64,000 nt of DNA from Berberis thunbergii (lineage: Eukaryota > Streptophyta > Magnoliopsida > Ranunculales > Berberidaceae): contig QNQO01000681.1 of the NCBI GenBank assembly GCA_003290165.1, positions 496,001 through 560,000 on the forward strand. Reading direction: 5' to 3'. Shown here piece by piece: positions 1 through 11,000 of the stretch. The notes under the pieces were generated by a model that searched no databases, was not told where the DNA came from, and saw only the letters and a program-made list of their open reading frames with translations. Every line of letters begins with the position of its first letter. Position 1 is the first letter of the stretch. The position numbers and the translations under genes are program-made.

Positions 1-425
1 CTCAAGTCTTGTGGATACTGGAGCTCTTCTTACTTTCTGATCAATGTCCTCTAGTTGATTCATATCATACTTGTCAACTGCAATTTACCAACTAATTGAG
101 GTTTTGTTAGCCCAGTTGCAATATGATATTAGCAGTCAAGCAATTGGACCTTCAATTCAACTATCTGAGTGTATTGTCATTACTGAAAATTTGAAGTAGA
201 ACATCTTTATAAACAATTTATACATTTTCTTCATCACAGAGTTGTTGGAAAAGTGTTGGCTTGAATAGTTTCACATCAAGTAAGGAATAGTTGTCACGAA
301 AGTTTATAAGAAGATAGTCCACTCCCTAATAGCAATGAGACGTTTAAGTTAGAGACAATATCGTTGCTATATATAAAGGACCAAGGGGTGCACGCAAATG
401 CATGTACTTGCTCGCTGCCCTGTGC
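1..425. other. no gene recognised
   Basis: AT-rich sequence downstream of the PPR relic. No convincing coding region, RNA gene or repeat was seen here. Confidence 0.5.
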
Positions 426-1309
426 CTAATACCAATCTTGCCCTAAAAAGAGCCTCATCAAATATCTAGCCTCCGTCATTTGAAGTGTCAATTTTTCCAA
501 TTTGGCATACAAATCTTGTGATTGGGGAGGGATGTATCTCGTACTGAGAACACATGGACCGTCTTTTCTACCTCAATCCAACTCCACCCAACACTTCCTG
601 AAGCCTTTTTCTCTCATCATTTTTTGGACCTGCTTTACTTCTTCCCACATACCAGCTTTTTGCATCAATATTTGCCAATGTCACAGTGGGCAGCGCAGTT
701 CGGGTCAATCTTAAAAATCTAATCAGCAGCCTCCTTACCAAGCTCTACTTCACCATAGGCACTGCAAGAACCCAGCATTCGGTTCAATAGACATCTGTTC
801 ACATAATAGCATTCGGTTCAATAGACATCTGTTCCCCAGCTCCTTTGCCTTCTTCACATGACCAGTTCTTCCATAGAGATCAACCCTACATGTGTACTGG
901 TCAATTTCAGGAACCAAACCATATTCTCTCCTCATTTTGTCAAAGTAATACGCTGCTTTGTCTAGGAAACCAGCATGACTGCATGCAGTCAGCACAGCAG
1001 TAAAACATATGTTACAGGGTTTGGCACCTTTTAATGCTCACAAACTGCTCAAATAGTTCCAACCGCTCTTCCACTCTTCGCATACCCTGCTATCATGGAG
1101 GTCCATAAGATGTCATTCTTCTCAACCTGTTGATGAAATATGAGCTTAGCTGAGCTTCCTCAATGTTGCCGCACTTGAAGTACATATCTACCAAAGAGCA
1201 TGCCACAAAAATAAACCTCTCTGAACCTATCTTAATCGTCAAACAATGGATTTGAATTCCTTGCTGAAGTGTGGTGAGATTGCCACAAGTATTCAAAATG
1301 ATAGACAAT

Positions 1310-1312
1310 GAG
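1310..1312. repeat. GAG target site duplication, left copy
   Basis: GAG lies immediately before CACTACAAAAAAA and is repeated at 6905-6907 after the other terminus. Three-base duplications are standard for CACTA elements. Confidence 0.85.
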
Positions 1313-1324
1313 CACTACAAAAAA

Positions 1325-1965
1325 ACGCAAAATTAGCAACGGAAATTAGTGACGGTTTTTTAAAACCGTCGCTATTTAAACGGTTAGCGACGGCATAAAA
1401 CCGTCACTAAAATTTCTGCTACGGTTTTAGATATATAAATTAATATAACCGTCGCTAACCTTTTTGCGACAGGTTAAAACCGTCGCTAATACAAACCTTA
1501 GCGACGGCCTTTTCACCGTAGCTAATGTTAAAAAAAAAAATTGTTAGCTACGGTCGAAAAACCGTCGCTAAATTGAAATTTTTTTTTTTAAAATATAACA
1601 AACACATTAGCGACGTCCTTCCAGCCGTAGCTAATATTTCTGTGATTTTTTTTTAAAAAAAATTATGAAAAACACCTTAGCGACGGCTCCAGAACCGTAG
1701 CTAATGTGAATTTTAAAAAAAAAAATTGCAAAAGAGTTTAGCGACGGTTTTGGGACCGTAGCTAAAGTGATTTTTAAAAAAATATATATATGAAAACACC
1801 TTAGCGACGGCTTCTAGACCGTAGCAAATGTGATTTTTATATTTCTGTTATTTTTTTTTAAAATATATATGAAAACACCTTAGCGACGGCTTATAGCCCG
1901 TAGCAAATGTGATTTTTAAAAAAAAAAAATTGCAAAAGAGTTTAGCGACGGTTTTGTGACCGTAA
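1325..1965. repeat. left subterminal repeat array of the CACTA element
   Basis: About ten units of the form TTAGCGACGG - short spacer - CCGTAGCTAA, separated by A/T runs. Each unit is an imperfect palindrome. In known CACTA elements such subterminal motifs bind an element-encoded protein (TNPA in En/Spm). That function is inferred here. Confidence 0.85.
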
Positions 1966-2315
1966 ATTTTTAGGTAAGATCCTTCTTCTTATTTAGATGT
2001 CCTCGATCTTCTTATTCTTTTTCTTCAAACCTGTGTAGATTTTTTCCCCCTTTTTTTAGCAAAGCAAAACATTAAAACCCACAAAGAATCCACAGTTTTC
2101 AACAACCCCATGAGGCCATTCTTGAAGGAATTTTAGGGTTTTCAAATGGCATTCACTGATCAGGGGTTGGTCGGCTCCTGTTCTTTCCTCTTCGCGAGGT
2201 TTTGTCCCCAAATCAGTTTTATTTCTTCATTTACGTGTTGATTCAATTGTGTTTTGTTTTATAAGAAATTGGATCTAAATTTTTATTTTCATTGTGTGTT
2301 TGACATCCTTATAGT

Positions 2316-3087
2316 GTGCTATTTGTTTGTTCATGGTGGGATTGTTCTATATGCCACTTATCTAGGTGGAAACAAGCAGATGATGGGTCTAATGTACTTA
2401 CTAGTAAGAGACGTGGGGTAGCTGCTAAGACAATGTGGCATTTCCCACTTATTCCAAGGTTACAGAGGCTATTTATGTCATCTAAGACAGCATCAAGCAT
2501 GCGTTGGCATGCAGACTCACGAGCACAGGATGATATCCTACGGCATCTTGCTGATTCTATGGCTTGGCGACATCTCGATAATCAATTTTCAGACTTTGCT
2601 GTTGATGGTCGAAATGGTTAGGATTGGCAAGTGATGGCTTTAACCCATTTGGAACTCTTAGTATTGCACACAGCACGTGGCCAGTTGTCTTAATTCCATA
2701 TAATCTACCGCAATGGATGTGTATGAAGCAACCTTTCTTTATGATGTCTTTGCTTATTCCTGGACCTCGTGCTCCAGGCAATGATATTGATGTATATTTA
2801 CAGCCATTGATTGATGAGTTGAAGGAATTATGGGATGTTGGGCGTCTAACATACGATGCATCAAGGCAAGAAAATTTTGTGATGCGTGCAGCTATCTTAT
2901 GGACAATTAATGACTTTCCTGCATATGCAAACTTGTCTGGGTGGAGCACAAAAGGCAAGTATGCATGCCCCACTTGCAATGTGGAGACAACACGTCATTA
3001 TCTTAAAAACTCTCGAAAGTTTTGTTATATGGGTCATCGTCGTTTTCTAGATGAGACTCATAGATATAGACGTCAAGTAGAATCATC
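2316..3087 (+). pseudogene. tnp2-type CACTA transposase fragment
   Basis: Two frames join near 2620. The first ends with MRWHADSRAQDDILRHLADS and the second continues DGFNPFGTL, WPVVLIPYNLPQWMCMKQPF, LLIPGPRAPGNDIDVYLQPL, YACPTCNVET and GHRRFLDETHRYRRQ. These are hallmark blocks of the Transposase_21 (tnp2) family, including the CPTC zinc-ligand pair. A frameshift or stop lies at about 2620. The gene breaks off at 3087, exactly where a second CACTA-like terminus starts, so most of the C-terminal half is missing. It would have catalysed element excision and integration; it cannot do so now. Confidence 0.9.
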
Positions 3088-4215
3088 TACTACAAAAAAA
3101 AAGCAGAATTAGCTACGACAATTAGCGACGGTTTTAAAAAACCGTCGCTATTTAAATGATTTGCGACGGTAAATAACCGTCGCTAAAATTTCTACTACGG
3201 TTTTCGGTAAATAAATTAACATAACCGTCGCTATTTAAAACCCGTCGCTACTACGAACATTAACGACGGCATTCTCACCGTAGCTAATGTTTAGAAAATT
3301 TTTTGTTAGCTACGGTCTAACCACCGTCGCTAACGTGATTTTTTTAAAAAAAAATATAACAAACAAATCAGCGATGGCCAAACAGCCGTAGCTAACATTT
3401 CTGTGATTTTTTAAAATAAAATGTGAAAACACCTTAGAGACGGCCATATAACCGTATCTAACGTGATTTTTTTAGTCAAAAAAAAAATACAACAAACTAA
3501 TTAGCGACGGCAATACGACCGTAGCTAAGGTTTTTTGTGATTTAATAGAAAAGAGATTAGCGATGGTTCCAGAACCGTAGGTAATGTGATTTTTAAAAAA
3601 AATATATAACAAACAAATCAGCGATGGCCAAACAGCCGTAGCTAACATTTCTGTGATTTAAAAAAAAAATGTGAAAACACCTTAGAGATGGCCATATAAC
3701 CGTATCTAACGTGATTTTTTTAGTCAAAAAAATACAACAAACTAATTAGCGACGGCAATACGACCGTAGCTAAGGTTTTTTGTGATTTAATAGAAAAGAG
3801 GTTAGCGACGGTTCCAGAACCGTAGCTAATGTGATTTTCAAAAAATATATATAACAAACAAATCAGCGATGGCCAAACAGCCGTAGCTAACATTTCTGTG
3901 ATTTTTTTTAAAAAAAAATGTGAAAACACCTTAGAGACGGCCATATAACCGTATCTAACGTGATTTTTTTAGTCAAAAAAAATACAACAAACTAATTAGC
4001 GACGGCAATACGACCGTAGCTAAGGTTTTTGTGATTTAATAGAAAAGAGGTTAGCGACGGTTCCAGAACCATAGCTAATGTGATTTTCAAAAAAATTAGA
4101 AAAAGATGTTAGCGACGGTTTCGGAACCGTAGCTAATGTGATTTTATAAAATCAAAAAAATTATAAAAGAGAATAGCGACGGTTGCCGGACCGTAGCTCA
4201 TGTGATTTTATAAAA
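3088..4215. repeat. second CACTA left-end-like terminus and internal subterminal array
   Basis: TACTACAAAAAAAAAGC at 3088 aligns with the outer left end CACTACAAAAAAACGC with one change in the first base. It is followed by similar sequence (GCAGAATTAGC, then AATTAGCGACGGTTTT). About 20 palindromic CGACGG/CCGT units follow. A block of roughly 240 bp (CAGCGATGGCC ... AGAACCGTAGCTAATGTG) is repeated in tandem at about 3365, 3610 and 3860. This looks like the left arm of a second, nested CACTA copy inserted in the outer transposase gene. Confidence 0.75.
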
Positions 4216-4490
4216 TCAAAAAAAATTAGCCACATAAGTAGGAAAACAAGGTACACTTGATTTTCCTGACATCCCCCCATAAGAAAACTATTTTCTGGAT
4301 AAACATGTACAGTATTATAAAAAAGAACTGTTAGAAAAAAAAAACTCTCAAAACTCATGTACAATAAAGCTAGATTTAAGACTAATTTTGTAATAGGAAA
4401 TTACCAATATACCCATGACACCTAACAATTTTTAATATAATTTTCTTAGTCCTTTTTCCTAGTAAGAGAGTATTCATGGTAAAGTAATTT

Positions 4491-4603
4491 TTAGGGGTGG
4501 GCATCCCATCACGTGATCCCGAACCGATCCCGTCCCGATTTTTTTGGGTCATTTTGGGATTGATCAAACTCATCTCGATCCCGTCCCGATCTCGAAACAT
4601 GCC
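4491..4603. repeat. hAT-like end fragment (TAGGGGTGGGCA type)
   Basis: TAGGGGTGGGCATCCC is followed by repeated GATCCCG/CCCGATC words. This resembles the short non-autonomous hAT ends at 12094 and 61529. No matching right end or 8 bp duplication was found, so it may be a fragment carried with the captured segment. Confidence 0.4.
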
Positions 4604-5027
4604 TGATTCAATTCAATTCTTCTTCTCAAGCAATCTCTGTTATTGTCAGTCTTTTGTAACAGCAACTCAACTCTGTTTGTGGCTTGCAAGATTCTGTTCT
4701 TCAAGATATCAACTGTCTGACAGATCAAATTAGTCTGGAATAGCTTGATATCATCAATTCCTGAAAGAAACGTATTCAAACACAGGTTAGTTCCTAACAC
4801 AAGAACAGTGGAGTATCAGTATACACATGGTAATTGAATGTTTCAAAGATTGATAGATTTATCAAAATTGTCGAGTTATTAATTCGTTTTGAATAGAAAA
4901 AAAAAATTGCCACATATGCAATAATGTCTACTAATTAATAAATGTGTGAATTACTCCAATGGATTGTAAAATAAATGTGTGAATTACTCCAATAGATAAG
5001 ATGTACTAAAATATATTTGTGCTACAG

Positions 5028-5994
5028 ATCCGGAGAGGTTTAGATTTGCTAGAGACACATCAAACGGGAGAAGGCAGTTGAATTCCTGGAGCAAGTCACC
5101 CGTTCTCCTTTGGATTGTAAGAATCAAACCATGTTTTCTTTTGTTAAATATTATCTCTGATTATGAATTCAACACTATTATGCATTTTCCATTAAATTCT
5201 GCAAAGTATAATGATGTATAGTGCCTTGATTTGATTCAATCCCATAAGATAAATGAATTGTGAAGATATAATAAAATTTGCCTACTTAAATATGAATGTG
5301 TTCCAAGTATCTGCAAAGTATATGAATGTATAGTGCCTTATGATGTATGTGTTCCAAGTATCCAAGTATAATGATGTATATTATTAGACACATCTAGTTT
5401 AAATTTGATTCATTTTGGGTAGGGTGACTACAATGTCTGCTTAATTTATATAGCTTTAATTATCGACGCATCAAGTGTACAACTCACCTAATTTATTATT
5501 GAAAAAAGTTGCAATCCGCTCCGAATAGATTGAAAAATACAGAGTTTGACTTGTGAATCAACAAATTGGAGACCATTCTTAAATTGGATAGCCATGACTG
5601 CTTCATGCTTCATGCTTCATGCTTCATGCTTCATGCTTCATGAATAAGTCCAATTATTATAAGCATGAATGATTAATCTAGCTAGCTAACAGTATGTTGC
5701 TTATTGTTTCAGGCATGCTTATTTAGACAGTTCGTTCGATCTGTCGTCAAGGTCGATTATTTTACTCTGAGACATGAATTTATAATGGTAAGTCATATCC
5801 TTCGTAAAAGTGAGTTACTTGTACGAATTTTATAGATTTAGTGAGTAAAACATGTTGTTTGTGATTAACAGGCACATTTGGTCCCCCAAAACGCGAATAA
5901 ATTTGATTTTCAGAAATACATCAACAGATCACTTGAAGAAGATTTCAAAGTTGTAGGAATCAGTCCAGTAATTTGGTTCATAGCAGTGTTGTAT
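5028..5994 (+). pseudogene. captured MLO gene fragment (three exons)
   Basis: Three exon-like blocks with splice signals encode adjacent parts of an MLO family seven-transmembrane protein. Block 1 (5028-5116, after CTACAG, before GTAAGA) gives ERFRFARDTSNGRRQ and KSPVLLW. Block 2 (5713-5787, after TTTCAG, before GTAAGT) gives CLFRQFVRSVVKVDYFTLRH. Block 3 (from 5872, after ACAG, to about 5993) gives [18 protein letters not shown] and GISPVIWF. Block 3 has one Val fewer than the usual VVVGIS. Phases across both introns are compatible. MLO proteins are plasma-membrane calmodulin-binding proteins, and some clades set powdery mildew susceptibility. The fragment covers only a middle part, with no start or C-terminus. 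It lies wholly between the arrays of the CACTA element, so it was acquired by the transposon. Confidence 0.92.
5601..5642. repeat. heptamer microsatellite (CTTCATG)6
   Basis: Six exact tandem copies of CTTCATG lie in the intron between captured MLO blocks 1 and 2. Confidence 0.95.
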
Positions 5995-6254
5995 GTAAAA
6001 ATTTTGTTTTATGTCCCATAGACGATCACAATTTTGTTTTATGTAGTTATTTCAATTTGAGGTTGACAGTATTTGGGATTGTATTTTTTTGTGATAGACA
6101 ATTTATTGAGTATATGAAAATTAATTTAATTGTGTTCAGGTTTAAGATGTTTATAATTTGCCAAATTTTAAAATTAATATAATGACAAAAAAAAGTATAT
6201 GCTAAATTTTAAAATTAATATAATTTAAATATAAAAAAATCATTTTTCAATTTT

Positions 6255-6890
6255 ATTTTGTTAGCCACGGCTTAAAGGCCGTCGCTAAAATAAACAAATT
6301 TTTTTTAAAAAAAAAATTAGTTAGCCAAGGCCAAAATGTCGTCGCTACAATAAAAAATTAAATTTTTTTTTTTAAAATCAGTTAGCTACGGCTAAAAGGC
6401 CGTCGCTAAAACAAAAAAAATTTATATATTTTTTTTAAAAATCAGTTAGCTACGGCTAAAAGGCCGTCACTAAAATAAAAAAAATTTATATATTTTTTTT
6501 AAAATCAGTTAGCCACGGCAAAACTCCCGTCGCTAAAATAAAAAAAATTTAATTTTTTTTAAAAAATCAGTTAGCTACGGCTAAAATACCGTCGCTAAAA
6601 TAAATAAATGTTAAATTAAAAAAAAAATCAATTAGCGGCGGTATTTTGCCGTCGCTAATATAAAAAAATATTAAATTTTTTAAAAAAAAATCTGTTAGCT
6701 ACGGGTAGTTTACACTTTAGTGACGGTTTTATGCCGTGGCTAATTAGCTACGGCTATTGTGCCGTCGCTGAATCAAATAGCGACGATAAATGCAGCTACG
6801 GGATAGCGACGGTTAGTGTGCCGTCGCTGAATCCTCTTAGCGACGATTTTGGCTCATTCAGCGACGATTTTTAGCCGTCGCTGATTTCCA
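6255..6890. repeat. right subterminal repeat array of the CACTA element
   Basis: About ten units of the form TTAGCTACGG - spacer - CCGTCGCTAA. Relative to the left array the GCTACGG and GTCGC halves are swapped, as expected if the two arms are inverted copies. The array reaches the right terminus at 6904. Confidence 0.85.
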
Positions 6891-7638
6891 TTTTTTTTGT
6901 AGTGGAGTATTCAGTGGGACTTAAAGCGTTAGTTCACATCTCTGTAAAAGATATCAAGGCCTCTTCACCACATAAATTTTGTGAATATGCAACATTCATG
7001 GAATTGTAAAGCACAGTATCCCTTTCAACAGTTCCATCAAACAGCAATATAGCCTGATCAATTTTGCCACATTTTGACTAACGATCTATGAGAGAGCTAA
7101 CCATATAGCTATTGGAGCCAACCCCCGTTTTGATAACGTGCACATGGAGTAATGCACATTGCTCCAATGCCGCCACTTCAAACTGCGTACATGCACCAAT
7201 AACACTAGCAAAGGTAAAGTAATTGGGACTAACATCACTCCCCAACATCTCTTTAAACAGTTGCAAAGCCTCTCTTCCATACCCATTTTGAGCAATCCCA
7301 GACACAATTGAAGTCCATGACACATGATCATGATCTTTCATGCTATCCAAAACCTTCCTAGCATCACCCATGGCGTGACATTTTGCATATAAATCAACAA
7401 GTGCACTATTGAGAAAAAGATTCACTTCATATCCAACCCGAATGATCCGCGCGTGAGTTTGGAAACCTATTAAATGGCAAATAATCACTTTTGTAGTGCA
7501 AGATTTGAGTAGTGTATAAAGAGTGAACTTTGTGAGCTTAACTCCGCTCTTGTTTACCCATCGAAAGGACTCCAATGCTAGGTGGAAAAGGCCACGCTTA
7601 GCTAGTTCACTGAAGTTGGGAATGAGCCGGGAGTGCAA

Positions 7639-8560
7639 GATTCTTGATCCTGAACATGATCATCGAGACAATGGGACTCGTAGTTTCTGATTCGTTGAGT
7701 CAATAATGATGAACAGAGAAGATGAGAGTGACATTTGCCCAAGTCATCTACGCCCAAATTTTGCAGAACATGATGCATGTAGTGCCATGAGTGTGTTAAG
7801 TGATGCAAATTAGTATCTATGTTTTGTGAGGAACAATTCATTAGTGAGTTGGTAACAACTTTGTTCCAAGAAAGAACAAGGTGATTTGCTATTCTATCTA
7901 CTTGCAAAACATTGAACTCTTTGCCCTCAAACAACTTCTTGTTTCTTCCTTGCCAAATTTGGTCAATAACATCTGTTGTCATCACCATAGCTCTCTGTCT
8001 ATCTGCAATGATATGTGCATTAAAGTTCCACAAGTACTCAAGAAGTTCATTAATTCTCATGTTGCAAAGCGGCACTTCCCTTCTCATGGTGCGTAAAGAC
8101 GAACTCCAAACCTAAACAGCAAGAGGGCCTCGAACAAAACATGACTAATAGTTTCATGTTCAGTGTGACAAAGCGGACATGAATTGTCACTGCTATATGT
8201 TGTTACCTAAGGATGCCTTACACTAGGATTATTTTTTGTAAGTATTTCACAATAACATATGAACCCTGTGCCACTGGCATGACAACTCAACGGTTAGAGC
8301 TTGGCGGATGGTACCGTTAGGTCATGAATTCAAACCCAACTTGCGGCATCTTTAGTGGGTTTTGAGATCCTATAAAAACCCTACTTGCCTTTCAAAAAAA
8401 AAAAAACATATGAACCCTGTGAAGCACCTGAATATGCTAAATATCATGACGAAGGTTTTTATTCTCCAATCTAGAAGAATACGCATTGACTGGAGTCTGC
8501 AACCTAGTCCTGAACCTTCTATAAGTTGATCTTAATGTGTGCCTTCCTTTATTATCTTCG
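7639..8560 (-). pseudogene. LINE (non-LTR retrotransposon) 3' relic
   Basis: Minus-strand translation gives CPLCHTEHETISHVLFE at about 8180-8130, the zf-RVT zinc-ribbon block that follows reverse transcriptase in plant L1-type LINEs. IIADRQRAM, IDQIWQGRNKKLFEG and HLVLSWNKV follow. The reading frame is broken several times and no reverse transcriptase core was seen, so this is a short 3' relic. It carries a SINE insertion at 8271. It abuts the 5' side of the PPR relic, and the exact junction near 7638 is uncertain. Confidence 0.7.
8255..8421 (+). mobile_element. SINE with 16 bp target duplication
   Basis: The SINE body is 8271-8405 (135 bp). ACATATGAACCCTGTG occurs before it (8255-8270) and after it (8406-8421), perfectly duplicated. 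The body has a tRNA-like A-box region (CTCAACGGTTAGAGC), a B-box-like GGTCATGAATTCAAACCC, and ends in a run of about 13 A. These are marks of a tRNA-derived plant SINE transcribed by RNA polymerase III. The clean duplication suggests fairly recent insertion. Confidence 0.93.
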
Positions 8561-8934
8561 GTTCATACAAGTACAACATGATCCACATCTTGCCTGTAGG
8601 AGTATTGATGATGACTTTATCTACATTTAGGAGGGGAAAACACTTCAATGGCAGGTTGATCCCACTGCTTACAACCATAAAGGCGAGGCCGATCAATTAA
8701 ATGTTGCAAAGAAAATTGAAGGTGGTGAGTGAAACCAAACCGGTAGGCAACAAATGTTTTGAGCAAGGACATGCAGTGCTAAACTGGAATGAAGAGTATA
8801 GGCAAGGGAATTGCAGTCTATAAGGACAATATTACGAGTTAAATGTCGCAGGTTTTGTTCTCTAGGAAATAAAATAGGGTTATTTACATTTTGGGCTTTG
8901 GTGAAAAACAATGTTTCTCGTTGAAACATGTTAA

Positions 8935-9390
8935 TTCGTCACATTTCAGTAACGATGAGGATTTCAATCGTCGCAACGTTCCTCACATAAGGGGTGTTAA
9001 GGAAAGTATTATATGATGAATTCATTACTTGTCAAAGACATTCCGCTTATGTGGCGAGTGGTTCCTCACATAAACTTAGTGCGGGTATACAATTACAACA
9101 TGAGTGACTAAAATTTCGTCACTCTAGAGTGTTATGTGTGATGAAAATCCGGTGTCACATGTGTTGACTTTCTTCCTTGCTTATGTGATTTATATGTGAG
9201 AAACAGTTTGTCACAATAGTGATTTCATAAATTAAAAATATCTATTGTGAACTTTCTCTAAGGAATTTCTCCTCACTTATGTGACTTATATATGAGGAAC
9301 AATTTATCACGTTAGTGACTTATTATATTAAAAGTATCTACGTGTGACAAAATTTTTCTCACACTTTCATTATACTTTTTACGATTCATT
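8935..9390. repeat. TCACATA/TATGTGA-rich repeats, likely transposon end
   Basis: Many short direct and inverted copies of TCACATA, TGAGGAAC and GTCACTA occur here. Two blocks at 9180-9252 and 9277-9349 are direct repeats 97 bp apart. The layout resembles a transposon subterminal region, but no terminus or target duplication was identified. Confidence 0.4.
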
Positions 9391-10559
9391 CTTCACCAAT
9401 TTAAATGGGACCATCAAATTTGGGTCATGCACAATCTAAAATTAAAGGAATCGAATTTTCATTCATCACAAAATATTGTATTCTTTTATTGCATATATCT
9501 CCTCAAACAAGTTTACAAAAGCTTAATAATGATATCAACTACCACCATGTTGACGACCAAAAAAAAATGAAGTCTCCTAAAGTAAAACTAAGCTCCTTAA
9601 CTTATCAACATTTATTCATCCACAACCTCCTTGAATCATTAATCATCCTCACCATTATAGTCATCAAGCTCATAAAAATAAATATTATTTGGATGTACAT
9701 CACTACCATTAGAACTGCTTGGATCATGGCAGGAGGAACCGTTGTTAGTACGACCTTGCATTGTAGTTGAAAAAAAACATGCATTCGACATTAAAATGTA
9801 ATAAGTGTCAACACAAATACACGTACTATTTAATCTTTAGAACACATGTATCCATATTACCAAGATTCACAAAACCCATAGTGATTCTTGAAGAATTTTC
9901 TTGCTTTGTATTCCAGTAAACGCATGTTGGACTATATTTATGTATCTAAGTTCTTGAAAAGTAAAACAATTTATTTTTAAAAGAGGAAAAGGAGTCGGAA
10001 ACTCACAATAAAAATAAAGGAGAAAAAAAAAACCTACATAATTACAAGACCAAACAAGAAAATGCTAAGTAGGATATCTCCGATCTCATAATATGCAATC
10101 CCTACTTCCAAGACACTTAAGAATTTGAACATTGGACAAACAAGACACTTTGAAAATTCTTTTGTTCCAAAAAGCCCAACTCATTGGAATAAGTGAAATA
10201 ACAAATATCACCACCAAACAAAAAGTTGTCATTGAATCAGGACACCAAGATCTAAAAAGAAAAGGAACAAAAAGTTGTCATTGATATGCAGCATCTAGTA
10301 GGCATTCCTGGGTAGGAAAGGTGAAAGGATGAGAATCCTTCATAATGGCCATGATCTTATCACATTTTGTAGACCTCTAACTTCTTCCCCTTAAACCGTT
10401 GCTTCTCCCCCTCCTAATAACCCATAAGACTAGAGAAAAACAAATACAAGTATCTTCTTCACATGTTTTTTCAGGACCAAAATACTAGATAGACATGCAA
10501 GTATTACATTAACATACATAGAACATGTTCAAAAACTATGAACACAGCTCTTAATATTT
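9391..10559. other. no confident gene
   Basis: A small minus-strand ORF at about 9639-9761 ends in an acidic tail (YELDDYNGEDD). It may belong to the transposon suggested by the repeats just upstream. Otherwise AT-rich with nothing recognised. Confidence 0.35.
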
Positions 10560-11000
10560 CTAAAGGTTAGTCAATAAAATGAATAAAGTCGGATACATTT
10601 TTGAACTTCCAATATAAAAAATCCACCTCTTCATGTTCACAAACCAAACCATTTGGGGACAAACTATGAAATCAAAGAAGAAGGGAGCATGATTAGTCTT
10701 ACATGTATTATACATGTCATTGCAATGATCCGCCCACTTCACAAACTGAGCAACACCAACTTCAACACTTCCATGCTATGAAATGACAAATGTCTGCACA
10801 ATCCAGTACCCGAGTGTAGCCCCACCAATGACAACACCCAATAACACAAATACAGAATCCTAATACAAAAAATATAAAGAAACAGATAAACCCGATTAGT
10901 GTTGTAGGACAAAAACATATGACCAATAGACTTGTTTCTTTATAACTTTTCATCAAACTAATGCTCCATTTAAAATTAAAGAAGAGATCAATCATTGACA
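10560..11000 (-). pseudogene. membrane-protein gene fragment, possibly NEMP/DUF2215-like
   Basis: In one minus-strand frame a hydrophobic stretch is followed by GGATLGYWIVQTFVIS, a stop, then HGSVEVGVAQFVKWAD, after which similarity seems to end. The pattern of a last transmembrane helix followed by a conserved acidic/Gly block ending in FVKW recalls plant DUF2215 (NEMP) proteins. This is from memory of the family and weak. The fragment lies on the same strand as the ACC1 and PPR fragments just beyond, and could be part of the same shuffled segment. Confidence 0.33.

Larger units (their letters stand above)
1313..6904 (+). mobile_element. CACTA (En/Spm-like) transposon, composite, with captured MLO exons
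   Basis: The 5592 bp element begins CACTACAAAAAAA and ends TTTTTTTGTAGTG, a perfect 13 bp terminal inverted repeat, flanked by GAG on both sides. Subterminal arrays of paired CGACGG/CCGT motifs lie inside both ends. From left to right it holds a left array, a piece of tnp2 transposase, a second left-end-like terminus with its own array, an MLO gene fragment and a right array. No complete transposase is present, so it is non-autonomous. It interrupts a PPR gene. A CACTA element nested inside another, later collapsed, would explain the two left ends. Confidence 0.93.
426..7638 (-). pseudogene. PPR protein pseudogene split by a CACTA element
   Basis: This is a PLS/E-type pentatricopeptide repeat gene relic. 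Such proteins normally bind organellar RNA. The N-terminal part lies at 7638-6905 and the C-terminal part at 1312-426. Seen motifs include SALVDLYAKC, HDHVSWTSIVSGIAQNGYG, SPNYFTFASVIGACTQ, CSLVDMYFKCGNIEEA and TACSHAGFLDKAAYYFDKM. A degraded E/E+ tail (WSWIEVEKTVHVFSVRD) reaches about 426. Translation across the element, after removing it and one GAG copy, runs TEYS then LSIILNTCG in one frame, so the element landed in an exon. Other lesions: a stop replacing the Tyr codon after SLIDR near 7079, a stop near 6945 and several frameshifts in 700-1130. No start upstream of 7638 was resolved. The 5' side abuts a LINE relic. Confidence 0.9.

Noticed and set aside
1325..4215. Regularly spaced short repeats resembling a CRISPR array
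   Set aside because: The repeats are palindromic CACTA subterminal motifs with variable A/T spacers in a plant genome. There is no cas gene and no constant repeat length.
4570..4800. 76-codon minus-strand frame beside the MLO exons
   Set aside because: It does not match MLO and has no family. It is probably intronic or spacer sequence.
8271..8345. A tRNA gene
   Set aside because: The A- and B-box-like motifs belong to a SINE with target duplication and A tail; no cloverleaf with an anticodon stem could be drawn.
9405..9770. 121-codon plus-strand frame
   Set aside because: AT-rich composition, no recognisable domain, and a more plausible acidic minus-strand frame overlaps it.
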